A DNA stretch of 64,000 bases from the NCBI RefSeq assembly GCF_029227915.1, contig NC_079876.1:17856001-17920000 (forward strand). Reading direction: 5' to 3'. The stretch comes from Hydractinia symbiolongicarpus. Its lineage: Eukaryota; Cnidaria; Hydrozoa; Anthoathecata; Hydractiniidae. Position 1 is the first letter of the stretch. Every line of letters begins with the position of its first letter. Under the pieces are notes generated by a model. That model was given only the letters and a program-made list of their open reading frames with translations. It was not told the origin of the DNA and made no database searches. Positions 45,966-57,225 of the stretch are shown one piece after another. A program made the position numbers and the translations under genes.

Positions 45966-46888
45966 TCTCCATGAAATGCATGTAAGGGATACCAAACAAA
46001 AACATACAGCATGGTAATGTGATTTTTTAAAACTTAGAATCCAGCCTCAGCCCTTTGTCTCTTTTTTATAACGGGACGGAAGAAAGAGAGAAAAATTCTG
46101 GGATCAAGATTGCTCACAGTCTGCATTATTTTATATTTATACCCGTTGAAACCAAAACATTGAAAATATAAGCAGGTGCAAAAAAAAAAAAAAATAGAAA
46201 TGCAAAATGTCCAACAAATCAAAGGCGTCTAACGAAATCTGCTAAAACTTATACTTGCTTTTTGCCATGCCAGAACTACACCAGGGAAAATAGTATACCA
46301 CACATTAGAAAAAATCGTTAAGTCACACAAAAAAAGTTATTGCAAAATTTCCACAACGTACAGTTTTAGCTATTTACAATTAGCTATTTAGTCTATTGCA
46401 TGTAACAACCCTCCCATTGCGCAAACGTGACGGGCATGATAACAATGCAGTGTTTTCGAATTTAAGAATCGAATAATATTTCAAACTATCAAAACGTAAC
46501 AGATGTAAACATTGATTTAACTTTGTTTACATTAGGGTTTATTATAATGACGTCAACCACTTCGTTGCGTTAAAAACAGTAACAACGGAAAAATTACTTT
46601 TTATATTTTATATAAATTCTTCTCTACGATATACACGCTGTATTTTATAAGAATAGTGTTTTTTTCTTTCGTTTCAGCCTTCATGTTCTTAATTTTGCGT
46701 GGTGTACTGCCCATTGCTTTGGAGAGAAAGAAGGTTCAGTTTGTGAGATATATACGCAAAAAAAAAGTAAACTTCTCATTAAATTTTTGCATCATACAAA
46801 TTTTTATATCAGAACAAACAATCAAGCTTAGACATATTGTTAGGATATTCTGACCCATTGTTTAAAGTATATAGTCTTACAAAAAAAA

Positions 46889-47576
46889 GTTCTTAAATTT
46901 CTTGACAAGTACTATCCTCGTTATTCTTAATTATATTCTTAGCATGTCTATGTCCTAAAAATATATAATGCCTTAATAAAATAAAGCTTGCTATAAGTTG
47001 CTATAGCTATTGGCAAATTCTTTTTATGTTTATTTAGAACAAACAATCGAGGTTAGACATATTTTAAGATATCTTTAACTGACCCTAGAGTATATTCTTT
47101 GAATTAAAATTTGTTCAGGCTGAAGACAAAACATATTTAACTTCATATTTAAGGGAAATTTTAGCTTGAAGCGTGTAAACGGCTTAAAAACGTAATTCAC
47201 CTAAATTTATTTCTCTACCAGATAATCAAAATAACACACCTGCTTTACTTTCGCTTTCTCAGTAGTAGCTAGCGTTCTCTGGATAAAAGTCCAATCAGTT
47301 TTTTACTTCGATTACTAAACTTCGCTTTATCCCAAAGAAAACAAATTGAAAATGTATAGCTAGCTACAATTGTCTGATACATTTCCAATCAGTTCTCTTT
47401 TTGACCTTATATCATCGTACGTTTTTCTTCTTTATAAGAAATATATATTTCTGACAACAACAAACTTTTTATACGCGCTCGACAACAAAAGTCGCTCTAC
47501 AACAACAGTTTTGTTTTTTACATTTTAGATTCGAATTATCATTCAAATTCGATAGTTCGTTTTTAAAAAGAAAGCA
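46889..47576 (+). repeat. 688-bp direct repeat, copy A
   Basis: Near-identical to 49384-50065 (about 90% or more by eye), in the same orientation. It starts 'gttcttaa.ttt.ttgacaa' and ends 'aaagaaagca'. A related start (tataagaatagtg) lies 240 bp upstream in copy A but only about 45 bp upstream in copy B, so copy A carries an extra ~195 bp. No ORF is shared. Confidence 0.9.
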
Positions 47577-47654
47577 TATGTTTACAAAGGTTACTAAGAA
47601 GTGTCTCGTTTTCATTCCAATGGTCTAGTCAGAGTATTAAAGGCTAAAGGTATT

Positions 47655-47885
47655 TAATAAAAATCACTGCGATCTTATTATTACTAATTAGTTTAGAAAA
47701 TATGCAGCGTCTGAATTTTTTTCCTTAGTATTAAGCAGGATTAAATTGCCATTATTACCCACAAAAGGTAAAGAAATGAAGGTAGAAACGCGGAAAACAA
47801 CAAGTTGAAGTTAATTAAAAAAAAGCACCGCGGTCTTATTATTAATACTTGGTTTCGTAAGACTGCAGTGTCTGAATTTTATTGC
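47655..47885. repeat. degenerate ~163-bp direct repeat
   Basis: 'aatcactgcgatcttattattac' and 'aagcaccgcggtcttattatta', each followed by 'gca(g)cgtctgaattt' or 'gcagtgtctgaattt', recur at about 47657 and 47820. A weaker third start, 'aaagcaccgcgaatttatta', is at about 48148. Confidence 0.55.
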
Positions 47886-49383
47886 CCGAAAAAGGTATAG
47901 AAATTAATTAGAAACAAAAAATGCTGTGCATATTAACAACCGCAAAGGAAAGGCGATGTTTCTGTGTAGAAATAAATTTGTATTGTATCAGGAATTATTA
48001 ATGAAGGTTAAAATAAGAGATCAATTTAGACATTTTTTCTGCATTATGTGAATATAGTGTTATAAAAGTAATTGTTTTAACTACCTCAAAAAACCGTCGA
48101 ATTGACGATCAGCCGAGATGAAATCAAACCATTGCTCTATCCCGATTGAAAAAGCACCGCGAATTTATTATTACTTTTCCATCTCGCTAAGCTTGTTAAC
48201 CCTTTTCAGCTTTGGGAGGGGCAAAAATGGCCTACCCTTCCGTTTTTTACTTATAACTTTTGTTTGCCCGGCCTATTTTACTTTAAATATTTTTAGCAAG
48301 AAAAAATTAAAATTGCGCTCTTAACAGTTGGCCAGCTACGCCGATATTTCTAAGGTCCCTTATGCAAGAATTAAACATGAAAATTTTTTTTAGAATATTA
48401 AGCGCATATTTTACGATATGTGATCAATATATTAGATTTATATTTTATTGTGGTGTGTTTACAATAGAAATTAAAATTTTCGGACGGAAAAACTTTCGGA
48501 TTTTGTTTAAAAAAAGGAACAGTGCATAGAAATTATATATAGGGTAATCAGAAAATCAATAAAAACTGCAGTTTTTGAACTTATTATTTTCGTTATTTTC
48601 ACATTTGGCTGTGGCTCTATTTATAAAGTTGGATCATGAAGACCATTTTTTAGATCTTGATTGAATATATGTACGCTTTTACCCTTCCTTTTGTGTCATT
48701 TCCCGTAATTATTACTTTTGAAATTTGGTTAAAATTCGTTCAAAACACCATACATTTTTGACTTTATAAATCTTGTCCGAAAATTTTTCCGCTGATATAA
48801 AAAATTGTGTCTGAAAGTTTTACCGCCAAAACATTTTCCGCCGAAAATTTTATTTTTTAATGTACGCCCTTTTTACGCCCTCAGGTTGCGCCATGCGGGC
48901 GTAATTTACGTGCGTATTTTGCGGTAAATCACTTTTTCATTCTTCTCCAACTTTTTCTTACTCCATAATTTGTATTGTTTCTTAGCATTCATTCAAGTTG
49001 TAATTTCTCTAAATGTGGGCTTTTTGGGGGCGCATCTCTAACCATACTTTTTTTATTAAGTTTTACATATGTTATTGTCATTAACTTTGTATTCATTCCA
49101 TTAGTTTTTACTTCTTGCTCTGGAATGCCAATCATGCAAAAGAAAAGCTTGTAAAGAACCTCATCTTACATTTGTAACAAGTATGCTTGATCTAACATTA
49201 TTTTTATATAGGTTCTTGTAAATAAAAGGTTTTCACCATAATTTGAAGTTTTTATTTGTTCGGCAACGCATTCTTGGCTTAATTACCAGTTTCGGCACAA
49301 TATTACATAAGTGTTGGTCTAAATAACATTGTAACACAAACGCTGATTTTATAAGAATAGTGTAGTTTAGTTTCAGTCTCGAT
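47886..49383. other. interval between the direct repeats, gene-free
   Basis: No recognisable coding frame; in particular no gag, RT or integrase-like pattern, so the direct repeats are not supported as LTRs. A TTACGCCC / GGGCGTAA stem lies near 48873-48906, and 'ttttccgcc' is repeated around 48785-48845. Confidence 0.45.
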
Positions 49384-50065
49384 GTTCTTAACTTTTTGAC
49401 AAATGCTATCCTCATTATTCTCAATATGTTCTTAGCATGACTATGGCCTAAAAATATATAATGCCTTAATAAAATAAAGCTTGCTATAAGTTGCTATAGC
49501 TATTGGCAAATTCTTTTTATGTTTATTTAGAACAAACAATCGAGGTTGCACATAATCTTAAGATATTCTTAACTGACGCTGAGTATATCCTTACAAAAAA
49601 ATATGTTAAGGCTGAAGACAAAACATATTTAACTTCATATTTAAGGGGAAGTTTAGCTTGAAGCGTGTAAACGGTTTAAAAACGTTATTCACCTACATTT
49701 ATCTACCAGATAATCTCAACAACACACCTGCTTTACTTTCGCTTTCTCAGTAGGCTGCTAGCTAGCGTTCTCTGGATAAAAGTCCAATCAGTTTTTTACT
49801 TCGATTACTAAACTTCGCTTTATCCCAAGGAAAACAAATTGAAAATGTATAGCTAACTAAATTGTCTGATACATTTCTAATCAGTTCTCTTTTTGACGGT
49901 ATATCATCGTACGTTTTTCTTCTTTATAACAAATATTTCTGACAACAACATAAACTTTTTATACTCGCTTGACAACAAAAGCCGCTCTACAACAACAGTT
50001 TTGTTTCTTACATGTTAGATTCGAATTATCAATCGAATTCGATAGTTTTTTAAAAAAAGAAAGCA
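49384..50065 (+). repeat. 688-bp direct repeat, copy B
   Basis: Second copy, 682 bp, of 46889-47576, separated from it by 1.8 kb. The homology stops sharply at 'aaagaaagca' on the right in both copies. Upstream homology continues for about 50 bp (tataagaatagtg..gttt.agtttcag). Confidence 0.9.
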
Positions 50066-50276
50066 ACCTCGGTCCCAGAACACAAAAATGATAGAAGAAA
50101 CAAATAAGCTTTAATCTAACCTCATGATGAGTAAACATTGTTTGAAATAACTTTTTTCAGGATTACTTTGAAAAAGAAACAACCTTCTTCGCTTCGTTTT
50201 CTTTTTTCAGTTGATAAACTTTGTTTCCGTGAGATACGGCGCGCACATGGTAAACCGGGGTAAAATTAAATTACTC

Positions 50277-50543
50277 TAACTATAACGACCCCGTGGGGCT
50301 TTTAAAACAAAAATAAAAAAAAAAAACCTTTAAAAAAATAAATTAGTTTTAATAAAATAAAAAACAGATTTTTATTTTTTAAAGTAATGAAAAAAAGAAT
50401 TAAATGTTTAAATAGTAACCCCCTGATTTGCGTTTTTTTTAACTTGGTAAATTTTAGCGTAACACCACGTTGTAAAAAAGTGACCCGTACTTTGCGTGTC
50501 GTGGACTCATATGGTTACTCACACAAGAGTATTATTATATAGA
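50277..50543 (-). mobile_element. Helitron-like element, minus strand
   Basis: The minus-strand 5' end is A|TCTATATAATAATACTC at 50543. About 267 bp on, a CCCC-AC-GGGG hairpin followed by TCGTTATAG and TTAG lies at 50277-50300. The terminal CTAG expected of a Helitron would here be TTAG (one transition). Non-coding. Confidence 0.45.
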
Positions 50544-52052
50544 TTATAAGTCATATTTCAGTGATATTGTAAAAGTGTATCAACATTAATAATAGAAATA
50601 CATAATAATGTTACAATATACACTAGGAAGTCACATAAAATTCTTAAAACATGTAAAGACATTTTTTAGAATTTTTTTTAATGAAGCTAAATAAAAGTTA
50701 GATAAAGTCACAAAGTTTGAAGGTGTATAAACACATAGAAAGTTATTAAAAAAAAGTATTAATCAGCTATAATGTCAATTTAACAAAAAACTCAATCTTG
50801 TTACATTTCTTAGCTAAAAGGCCGTCACTTCATGCCTATGACGACTTTTATCGACTACCCTTTTTGTCCAACAAAATCAAAATGAAAAAAAATCTTATTT
50901 GGAAAAATTCACACAAGTCAATTCATTGATAGATATTTTTTTTACAATCTCCTTCGTAGATGTCTTTGCACAATTTAAGCTGTATTATATGTACTTTAAA
51001 GGGAAAATAGTGGGGGTACTCTCGCAGCAAATAAATCATACCTAGCGTTAGTTTATATTTACTGTCGTAGCAATTCACAAAGTCTTAGCCATCATCATGC
51101 AGTGTTTAGAATGTCAACAAGATATCAATAAAGAGCATAATTATTGAGAAAACACAAAGCTCCTTAAGCAGTTTTTTATTAGTAGCTCAATAAACAAGAT
51201 CTGATAAGAAAATCTATTTCAAACATGACATAAACGCTATGCATGGCTGTACATGACTTATCCCAGTACTTCTGAACTTTTAAAAAATTGCAGGCTATAC
51301 TTTAAAATACTGCAAATAAAATGATTACAGAATGAAGTTGTTAGTATTAGGGGCGGATCTAGAAATTTTCTTAGTAGGTCATGATGCGCAGAATCATGAC
51401 GTACTAACAAAAGTTAAAGCCTTGGAAGCTTTCTATAAAACGGGCTTTGCAAACCCTGAAATAGGCTTAAACAGGGACAAAAAACAACCTCATATGCAGA
51501 AGTTTTAGATCTTGATAACAGAAACGAAACATTCTCATAAACGCCGCAGCACCTCTTCAAATAGAAAGCAAAAAGCCATGTGACATAAAGATTTCCATCA
51601 ATAGGCCGGAAGATTCTAAAACTTGAAGTAGACCTTGGAAGCGGAGAATGGGGTAAACAAATCATTGAGCATACTAATTCTCAATTATAATTGTACCTAA
51701 ACTGCAATGTTAAAATACAACTTAATAAATAAAATATCTTTTTTTTATATATATAGTTCTCTACAATAATAGTAAAAACTTTAACTAGATATTTTTAAAA
51801 CTAATCTGAAAAATTCCAGGTCACAAATCTTTTTATGTATGAACATGACAATTAGAATATACTTTCTAAACAAGTTCAATTTCAATGAAAGATTATTCTA
51901 TTAATTCAGCAATAAATACGTATTAGCATTAGAATATTTCAGTTTTCAGGCCTTCAAAATTTACTTTCGTTGAAGATATTTTGAAAATGCTGATGGTGCA
52001 TGGTTTGATAGCTATTATAGAAACAACAAAAGATAAACATAAACAACTCATT
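50544..52052. other. gene-poor stretch
   Basis: No gene. A hairpin GTCATGAT-GCGCAGA-ATCATGAC lies at 51378-51400, next to 'ggggcggatctaga', a phrase common in animal repeat elements. A 31-residue plus-strand frame after it (VKALEAFYKTGFANPEIGL) is too short to call. Confidence 0.35.
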
Positions 52053-52337
52053 TTAACGTAATTGCACACCCACCTTCTTCCATTTCACATAGGCAGGAAG
52101 GTATTCTGCATGGCAATTTCTTCGGATAAAACCAAAAGTAAGTTGTTTTTGCAACACGTCAGTAGATGACAAAATAGAATTACATTTAACTTTTTTAATT
52201 AATTCAGCGTAAAGTTGAGGTAGCTCATCAAAATTTTCATTTTCAAAAACTAACTTCACACGCTCTCTCAAGAATCTTCCGCATACTCTACTGATATTTA
52301 TACCAAAACTCCTACAAGCCTTATCAACACATAGAAA
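52053..52337 (-). CDS. unidentified exon-like ORF
   Basis: A minus-strand frame open from about 52337 to a stop at 52053, 94 residues. It reads with balanced composition, well-spread charges and few low-complexity runs: FGINISRVCGRFLRERVKLV, then NFDELPQLYAELIKKVKC and LTFGFIRRNCHAEYLPAYVK. This looks like real coding sequence, but I recognise no family. There is no early ATG (first at 52271), so it may be an internal or last exon, or a transposon-gene relic. No clear acceptor was fixed. Confidence 0.35.
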   Translation of the reverse strand, partial: FLCVDKACRSFGINISRVCGRFLRERVKLVFENENFDELPQLYAELIKKVKCNSILSSTDVLQKQLTFGFIRRNCHAEYLPAYVKWKKVGVQLR

Positions 52338-52360
52338 CTATTTTGGCTGGTTTGTTCAAG

Positions 52361-52510
52361 ACTGTCTGACCAAAAACAGGTCAGGCCAACATAGGTTGAT
52401 TCTAGTCCATGGTGAAAGCCTCACGGTATAACCTAGAGCCAAGACTGGCTGACTTCAGACTTTCTGACCAAAACTAGGTCAGGCTAACACAGGTCAGGTC
52501 AACATAGGTT
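52361..52510. repeat. ~97-bp direct repeat with AGGTCA motifs
   Basis: 'gactgtctgaccaaaaacag' (52361) and 'gactttctgaccaaaactag' (52458) begin two related units, each with 'gtcaggc(c/t)aaca' and 'aacataggtt'. AGGTCA occurs at 52378, 52476, 52491 and 52496, the last two overlapping by one base. Confidence 0.6.
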
Positions 52511-54339
52511 AATCCAAATTCGCGTTATGATATAGTCAATAACAAAAGTAGGGAATTCAAGGCGGAATTTCGATCTTCGGATTCCGGGTAAATTCGACAG
52601 AAATCGATTACGATTCTCGGAATTCTTTTTGTAAGGTCGCGTAACAGGGTTGACCTAGTCTAAATCCGCGCCCGTATAAAAATTGGCTTAAAGGGGCTAC
52701 GGCTCAAGTAAGATCGCCGTCTTTGTTGTTACTCTGCATCTGTGTAATAGTAATGCAATAAAATAACCAGAGCACTAAGAAAGTCAAAGTAGAAGGAATT
52801 ATACCAACTTTATTGAAAGAATGTTGACAACATGTTAATAAATACTTTGAATTACTTTTTTATGATTTTATACTTTTCAATGTTATTTTGCAAAAAAGAT
52901 ACATTACTTCAGTATTCTTTTATGGTGGTAAAATGAGCTATGATCTTCAAAATATGCTACACAACAGCAAAATCGAAAGTTTGTTTTGATGAGGAAGCAA
53001 GACAACACGAAGGACTGTATTTGTTAAAAATGGTTTACTAAATAGACTTAGAAAGATTTTAAAACCCCTGAAAATATTTTAAAGTCATTTTTGTTGGCCT
53101 TATGTGCAATGACTTTCGGATCTGTTAATTAAATTACACCATTTAAAAGAAAAATTACATGTTAAATCTTATCAACTCTTTCATTTTTTTTTTTTTTAAT
53201 TTTTGACTCACTCACGCTAAGTTTTAGTAAATCTTTAAACATGTTATGCTTGATACAGAAGGTTAAAAAACTGATTAAAAAAATGATTCCCTAAATATCA
53301 AAGAAAATTAAAAGTTGTTGTGGCAAAAAACGACAGTTTTAGATAGTCGTGATTTGTCTAAAAAGTCTCGTGTTTTTTACATGTAAACAAACAGCCTGCT
53401 GAAGGATTATGTAATGCCGAAACAATAGCAATTGAATAGAATTTCAATGCCCACAGAGACGAGTTCATTCTTCTTCTCTATTACTACCTCCATGCTCTGA
53501 CATTCAAAAGCCAGTTTTTTGAAAGGAACATCTTATATCAAATGAGTACATAAAAAAATCAGTAGGATGCACAGTATGTCAGGGAACGAGAAATTTAACC
53601 TTACAAAAGCAGAAATGTAATCTTAGTATACAGTATGGAGAAAGCAATAATTGAGAGAGCATTTTAGTAGTGTGTTAGCTAGCTACTTCTCTATCTTTAT
53701 TAAACTTTCCCAGCTATTGAAGTATTGTCATGTAAGCAGTATTACTTTATGATGTCTTATTTTACACTCTCATTGTTTAGTAATGCTTTTAAATTAAATT
53801 TTTCACTTTGAAAAAAACTTGATACTGATACACCTCCTCCGCCATTTTAGTACGAAGAGATAATTTAAATTTTGTTCCAAGTATTAACACAAGTACATAG
53901 AAATTCGTGTCATAACTGAAGTCTCAATAGCTCGGACTTTCTTAAAAAGTACGACATATCAGGATTTTTAAAGACGACGTTCAATGTTCGCGGGGGCGAG
54001 AAACGATCGTACGTCAATATTTTTTATTTTATTTTTCCTTCGCAAAATAAACTAAAGAAATAACACAAGTGGATGGACGCAAGCGAGTGGGGAGGATTAG
54101 TGAAATTCAAGAATTAATAATTAGTTTTTTGAATAGTTTTTTGTTTAAAGGTAATATACATTGACAAGCTCACAGGCGCCTAGACTTGTTTCTTGTTTAC
54201 AAGTTATTAAATCTGCATATAATTATATCATTATTTTTTTACAGTTTGAAAAAGTTGATAGCAGGCGGTTAGTGCATAACATCTGCATTGTTTCTTTTAA
54301 AATATGTCGACATATATTGCTTCATATTCATTCGTTTCG
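52511..54339. other. gene-poor stretch
   Basis: No gene. 'gacctagtctaaatccgcgcccg' near 52653 and a less AT-rich patch at 53980-54100 look like relics of repeat elements without visible ends. Confidence 0.35.
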
Positions 54340-55000
54340 ATAGATAATTCCCTTCTTTGTTCAAATGTAAATAGGTTGGTCAACAAACCATAAACGGCCA
54401 CCACCTGTTTCTATTTCTGTTTTAAACAAGTGGATAATTCTTTCATTTAAATGAAGACTTTTAATCTTCGAGAAACTTTCAGTAGAATAGAAAAAGTAAA
54501 ATTAAATGTAATTGAGAGAATACAAGATTTTGTTGTACAAGAAATCGGCTTCAGTCAGTACCTAACTCTTTTAAAAGCCAGCATAGTCCATCAATAGGTT
54601 CTGTTGTTTTCGTGAATAATTTTAACAAGCAAATCAGTAGAATAACTTAAAAACATTGAAGCATACAAATCTTAAGATTCTTTGAGAATTACTGAGTGGT
54701 GTTATTTTGGAGTAGGAAAAGACAAACCCAAGAGGAATTATTTTTACATGTATCGAAGGCCCAGTTGATATAAAAAAACCCATATAAGTTGACACTTAAA
54801 CGTTTTTTAAAAGCAAACTAATTGATAATTCTCTTCTTTGTTCGGATACTAAACAAATTTATAAACGGCTGCCACGTGTTTTTAATTTTGTTTCCAATGA
54901 ACAATGGATAGTTTCTTTTTTTTAAAAAAAAAGTCGTTTTATTGTGTTTGTGATTTTCAATAGAACAGAAAAAAAATTTAACGATAAAAAAAAAAGTAGA
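54340..55000. repeat. diverged ~480-bp-spaced direct repeat
   Basis: 'gataattcccttctttgttc' (54343) and 'gataattctcttctttgttc' (54823) start two related blocks of about 160 bp, each continuing with 'ataaacggc(c/t)(a/g)ccac' and '(a/c)aa.(t/a)ggata.ttctttc'. Confidence 0.55.
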
Positions 55001-55478
55001 AATTTTAGCTAGCAAAATCGAATTCGTTTAAAAATGAATTACCTGCAGTTGTGGTTTAAAATCAGTGAAAACGACATAGTAGTGTAGTACATTAATTTGA
55101 TGCTTATTATAAGAAAACAAAATTAGAGATAGGTAAACAAGTTTCCAAAAAATGATGTCTTGGTAGGGAAAACTTCAGGAATTAATAAGAGTGTGGAATA
55201 AGAATCAATTCTGTGGATACTGAATCGTTATAAAACACAGACTCAAAGTCCAGGAACTACTACAACGGTTACGATACAAAATTATGAAATTTGGAGTTTT
55301 AGAATTTTTGACCAAACGATCCGCGCATGAACCTTCTGAATTAGTACTAGTTTGCCTTTAACATATTTTCACCTTTCTTCAGCTCTTTCGAATTAAGTTT
55401 TTTAAATTTTCTAGCATTGCTCTCATTCAACGACTTTTCTCTTGTTGAATACCTTCTGACTGCCGCAGTATTTCTGCC

Positions 55479-55859
55479 TTGCGCTGCATATTTACCGATG
55501 TCATTCCTTTTCGGCCGATGTTCAATGGGATTTTTTTTCATCATCACGACAAAGACAATGCATTTAACCGGTATGCAATCAAAGTTTGTGAACTTAGAAA
55601 CGATGCAGGAGTAGCTCTTTTACCAAAAGAAATTTCGCAATTCACAAAGTTTTTAATTGACCGAGGAGCAACTCCTTCTGTTCAATTTACAGGGAAACAT
55701 CAGAGAAGGTCCCTTTTGGTGCCAGGTGGTCTAGAAATACCTTGCCGAATAACTGTCCAGATTACAAAAACGTTATCCAATCTTTTTGTGATGGAAAGAT
55801 ATAAACAGCTGGTAGCAGAGCTTTATATGGAACCCAAGGATGAAAAGGTTTTCTGCTGA
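55479..55859 (+). pseudogene. HIRAN-like domain fragment
   Basis: A frame from about 55450 to the stop at 55859 reads FHHHDKDNAFNRYAIKVCEL, then GVALLPKEISQFTKFLIDRG and VPGGLEIPCRITVQI. The pattern 'N..(D/N)RYAI.V...G.VG(A).(L)P.EIS.F..FL...G' with 'GGLEIPC' is what I associate with HIRAN-like domains in multi-copy uncharacterised cnidarian proteins. HIRAN domains bind DNA ends in Rad5/HLTF helicases, but these short copies have unknown function. No ATG fits the frame before the domain and an in-frame stop lies just upstream near 55445, so it is a truncated copy or a last exon. The sequence to 56255 shows no gene. Confidence 0.4.
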
Positions 55860-56255
55860 TGACCGTCCGCGGACCTTTTCGAGGTGACACAGCTAGACAT
55901 CCAGGGTACGTAGGTTCAGGAATATGGGTCGAAACCTACCTGCCCTTGATTAAAGTTCTGTTCATCTTTTCACGTGTTGCGTCGTTTTTTTTAGTTTTTT
56001 TTTTAAATAATTCCTTAAAGAAGGGAGAATTATGCTTCTGGATGTATTTTCTGTAGAGGATTATAACTTCTAGTTTGTTTACCAAGACGTAACATGTTGA
56101 GTTCATCATTGCAGTGGCTAGCCACCTCTTTGTTAATTATTTTCTTTTTATGAAGATATTTTTTTCCGGGCGATAACAAGATAGCAAAACGTGAAAGTTT
56201 TTGTTCTTTATGTTTCCCTTGCATGATTTTTATTATTTCTATTGAAACTCTAGTA

Positions 56256-56811
56256 CAGTATACTCTCGTTAAGTGGGACCCCGAATAAGTAGGATGCCCG
56301 CTATATAGTACGCTTTTTCTCCATCCCTTGAACTTCCTTACCATTTTCAAGCAGAAAAGCTTTGCTTAAGTGACACGCCCAATACGTAGGACGCCCGATT
56401 GGTAGTACGTTTTTTTCCCGCTCTTTGAGCATTAAATTCGCTTAAGTGGGAAATCCAATAGAATTACTTCATATTATTCCGAGACTGAAGACATTGCAAT
56501 GATTCGAAAGAAAGATATTGTAAACAAAATAAATTTTTTTCGAGTTTTATGAAAGTGCAGTTATGTCGCAGCTAAGACAAAATAGAAAGTTGAAAAATTA
56601 AACAAAATTACTATCACCATATTTTGATTATGAATATACGAATCCCTCTAAGATGTCTTTTAGTTTTTTAAAATCTTTTTCGATAACTAGAACAAACTAA
56701 GCTATTTAATGAAACTCCTACTTATGAGGAGATTCGCTTAAGGACGCCTGCTAAGTAGTACACTTCTCCTCCGATTCTTGAGTGTCCACTCAAGGAACGG
56801 AGGGTATACTG
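56256..56811. mobile_element. pogo/Tigger-type MITE
   Basis: TA|CAGTATACTCTCGTTAAG on the left and AACGGAGGGTATACTG|TA on the right give inverted CAGTATAC(T/C)CTC(.)GTT ends with a TA duplication, as in Tc1/mariner and pogo/Tigger elements. Sub-terminal 'cttaagtg..a..cc.aata.gtaggacgcccg' units are repeated inside (56265, 56363, and inverted near 56730). At 556 bp there is no transposase. 56812-57225 to the right holds no gene. Confidence 0.75.
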
Positions 56812-57225
56812 TATATTATTTTGTTCCACAAATTTCTAGGTCTATTTCATTCCTAAATGGTTATCACTTCCAACTTTTCTATGAACTAATTGATGTTCAT
56901 GATGATCATGAACTAATTGATGTTTCAGTGCTCAAGAAATGGCTTTTCGTTACGTTTGGCAGGAAAAAAACTTTTAAAAATATTATAGCGAGCTCCACGT
57001 GAATCCCCGGAAAGTTTTACTTCAAATAAGCACGTTTCATGTCGTTTTCTTTGCTAAAATAAAAAAACTTCCAATATAAATGCAAAAATGACCTAAAAGT
57101 TGAACAAAAAAATGAACAGGACAAGCGTGAATTGCTTGTAGATGCTAAATTTGCCATGTAATTGTAAAATAACATTTTTTAAAAATACAGAATATGAAGT
57201 CCTTTAAAACAGCATTTTTTATAAC

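Noticed and set aside
46889-50065. LTR retrotransposon
   Set aside because: The 1.8-kb interior shows no gag, protease, RT or integrase motifs, and no primer-binding site was identified; kept only as a direct repeat.
55347-55547. 66-residue basic minus-strand ORF
   Set aside because: Antisense to the HIRAN-like frame; basic composition follows from that.
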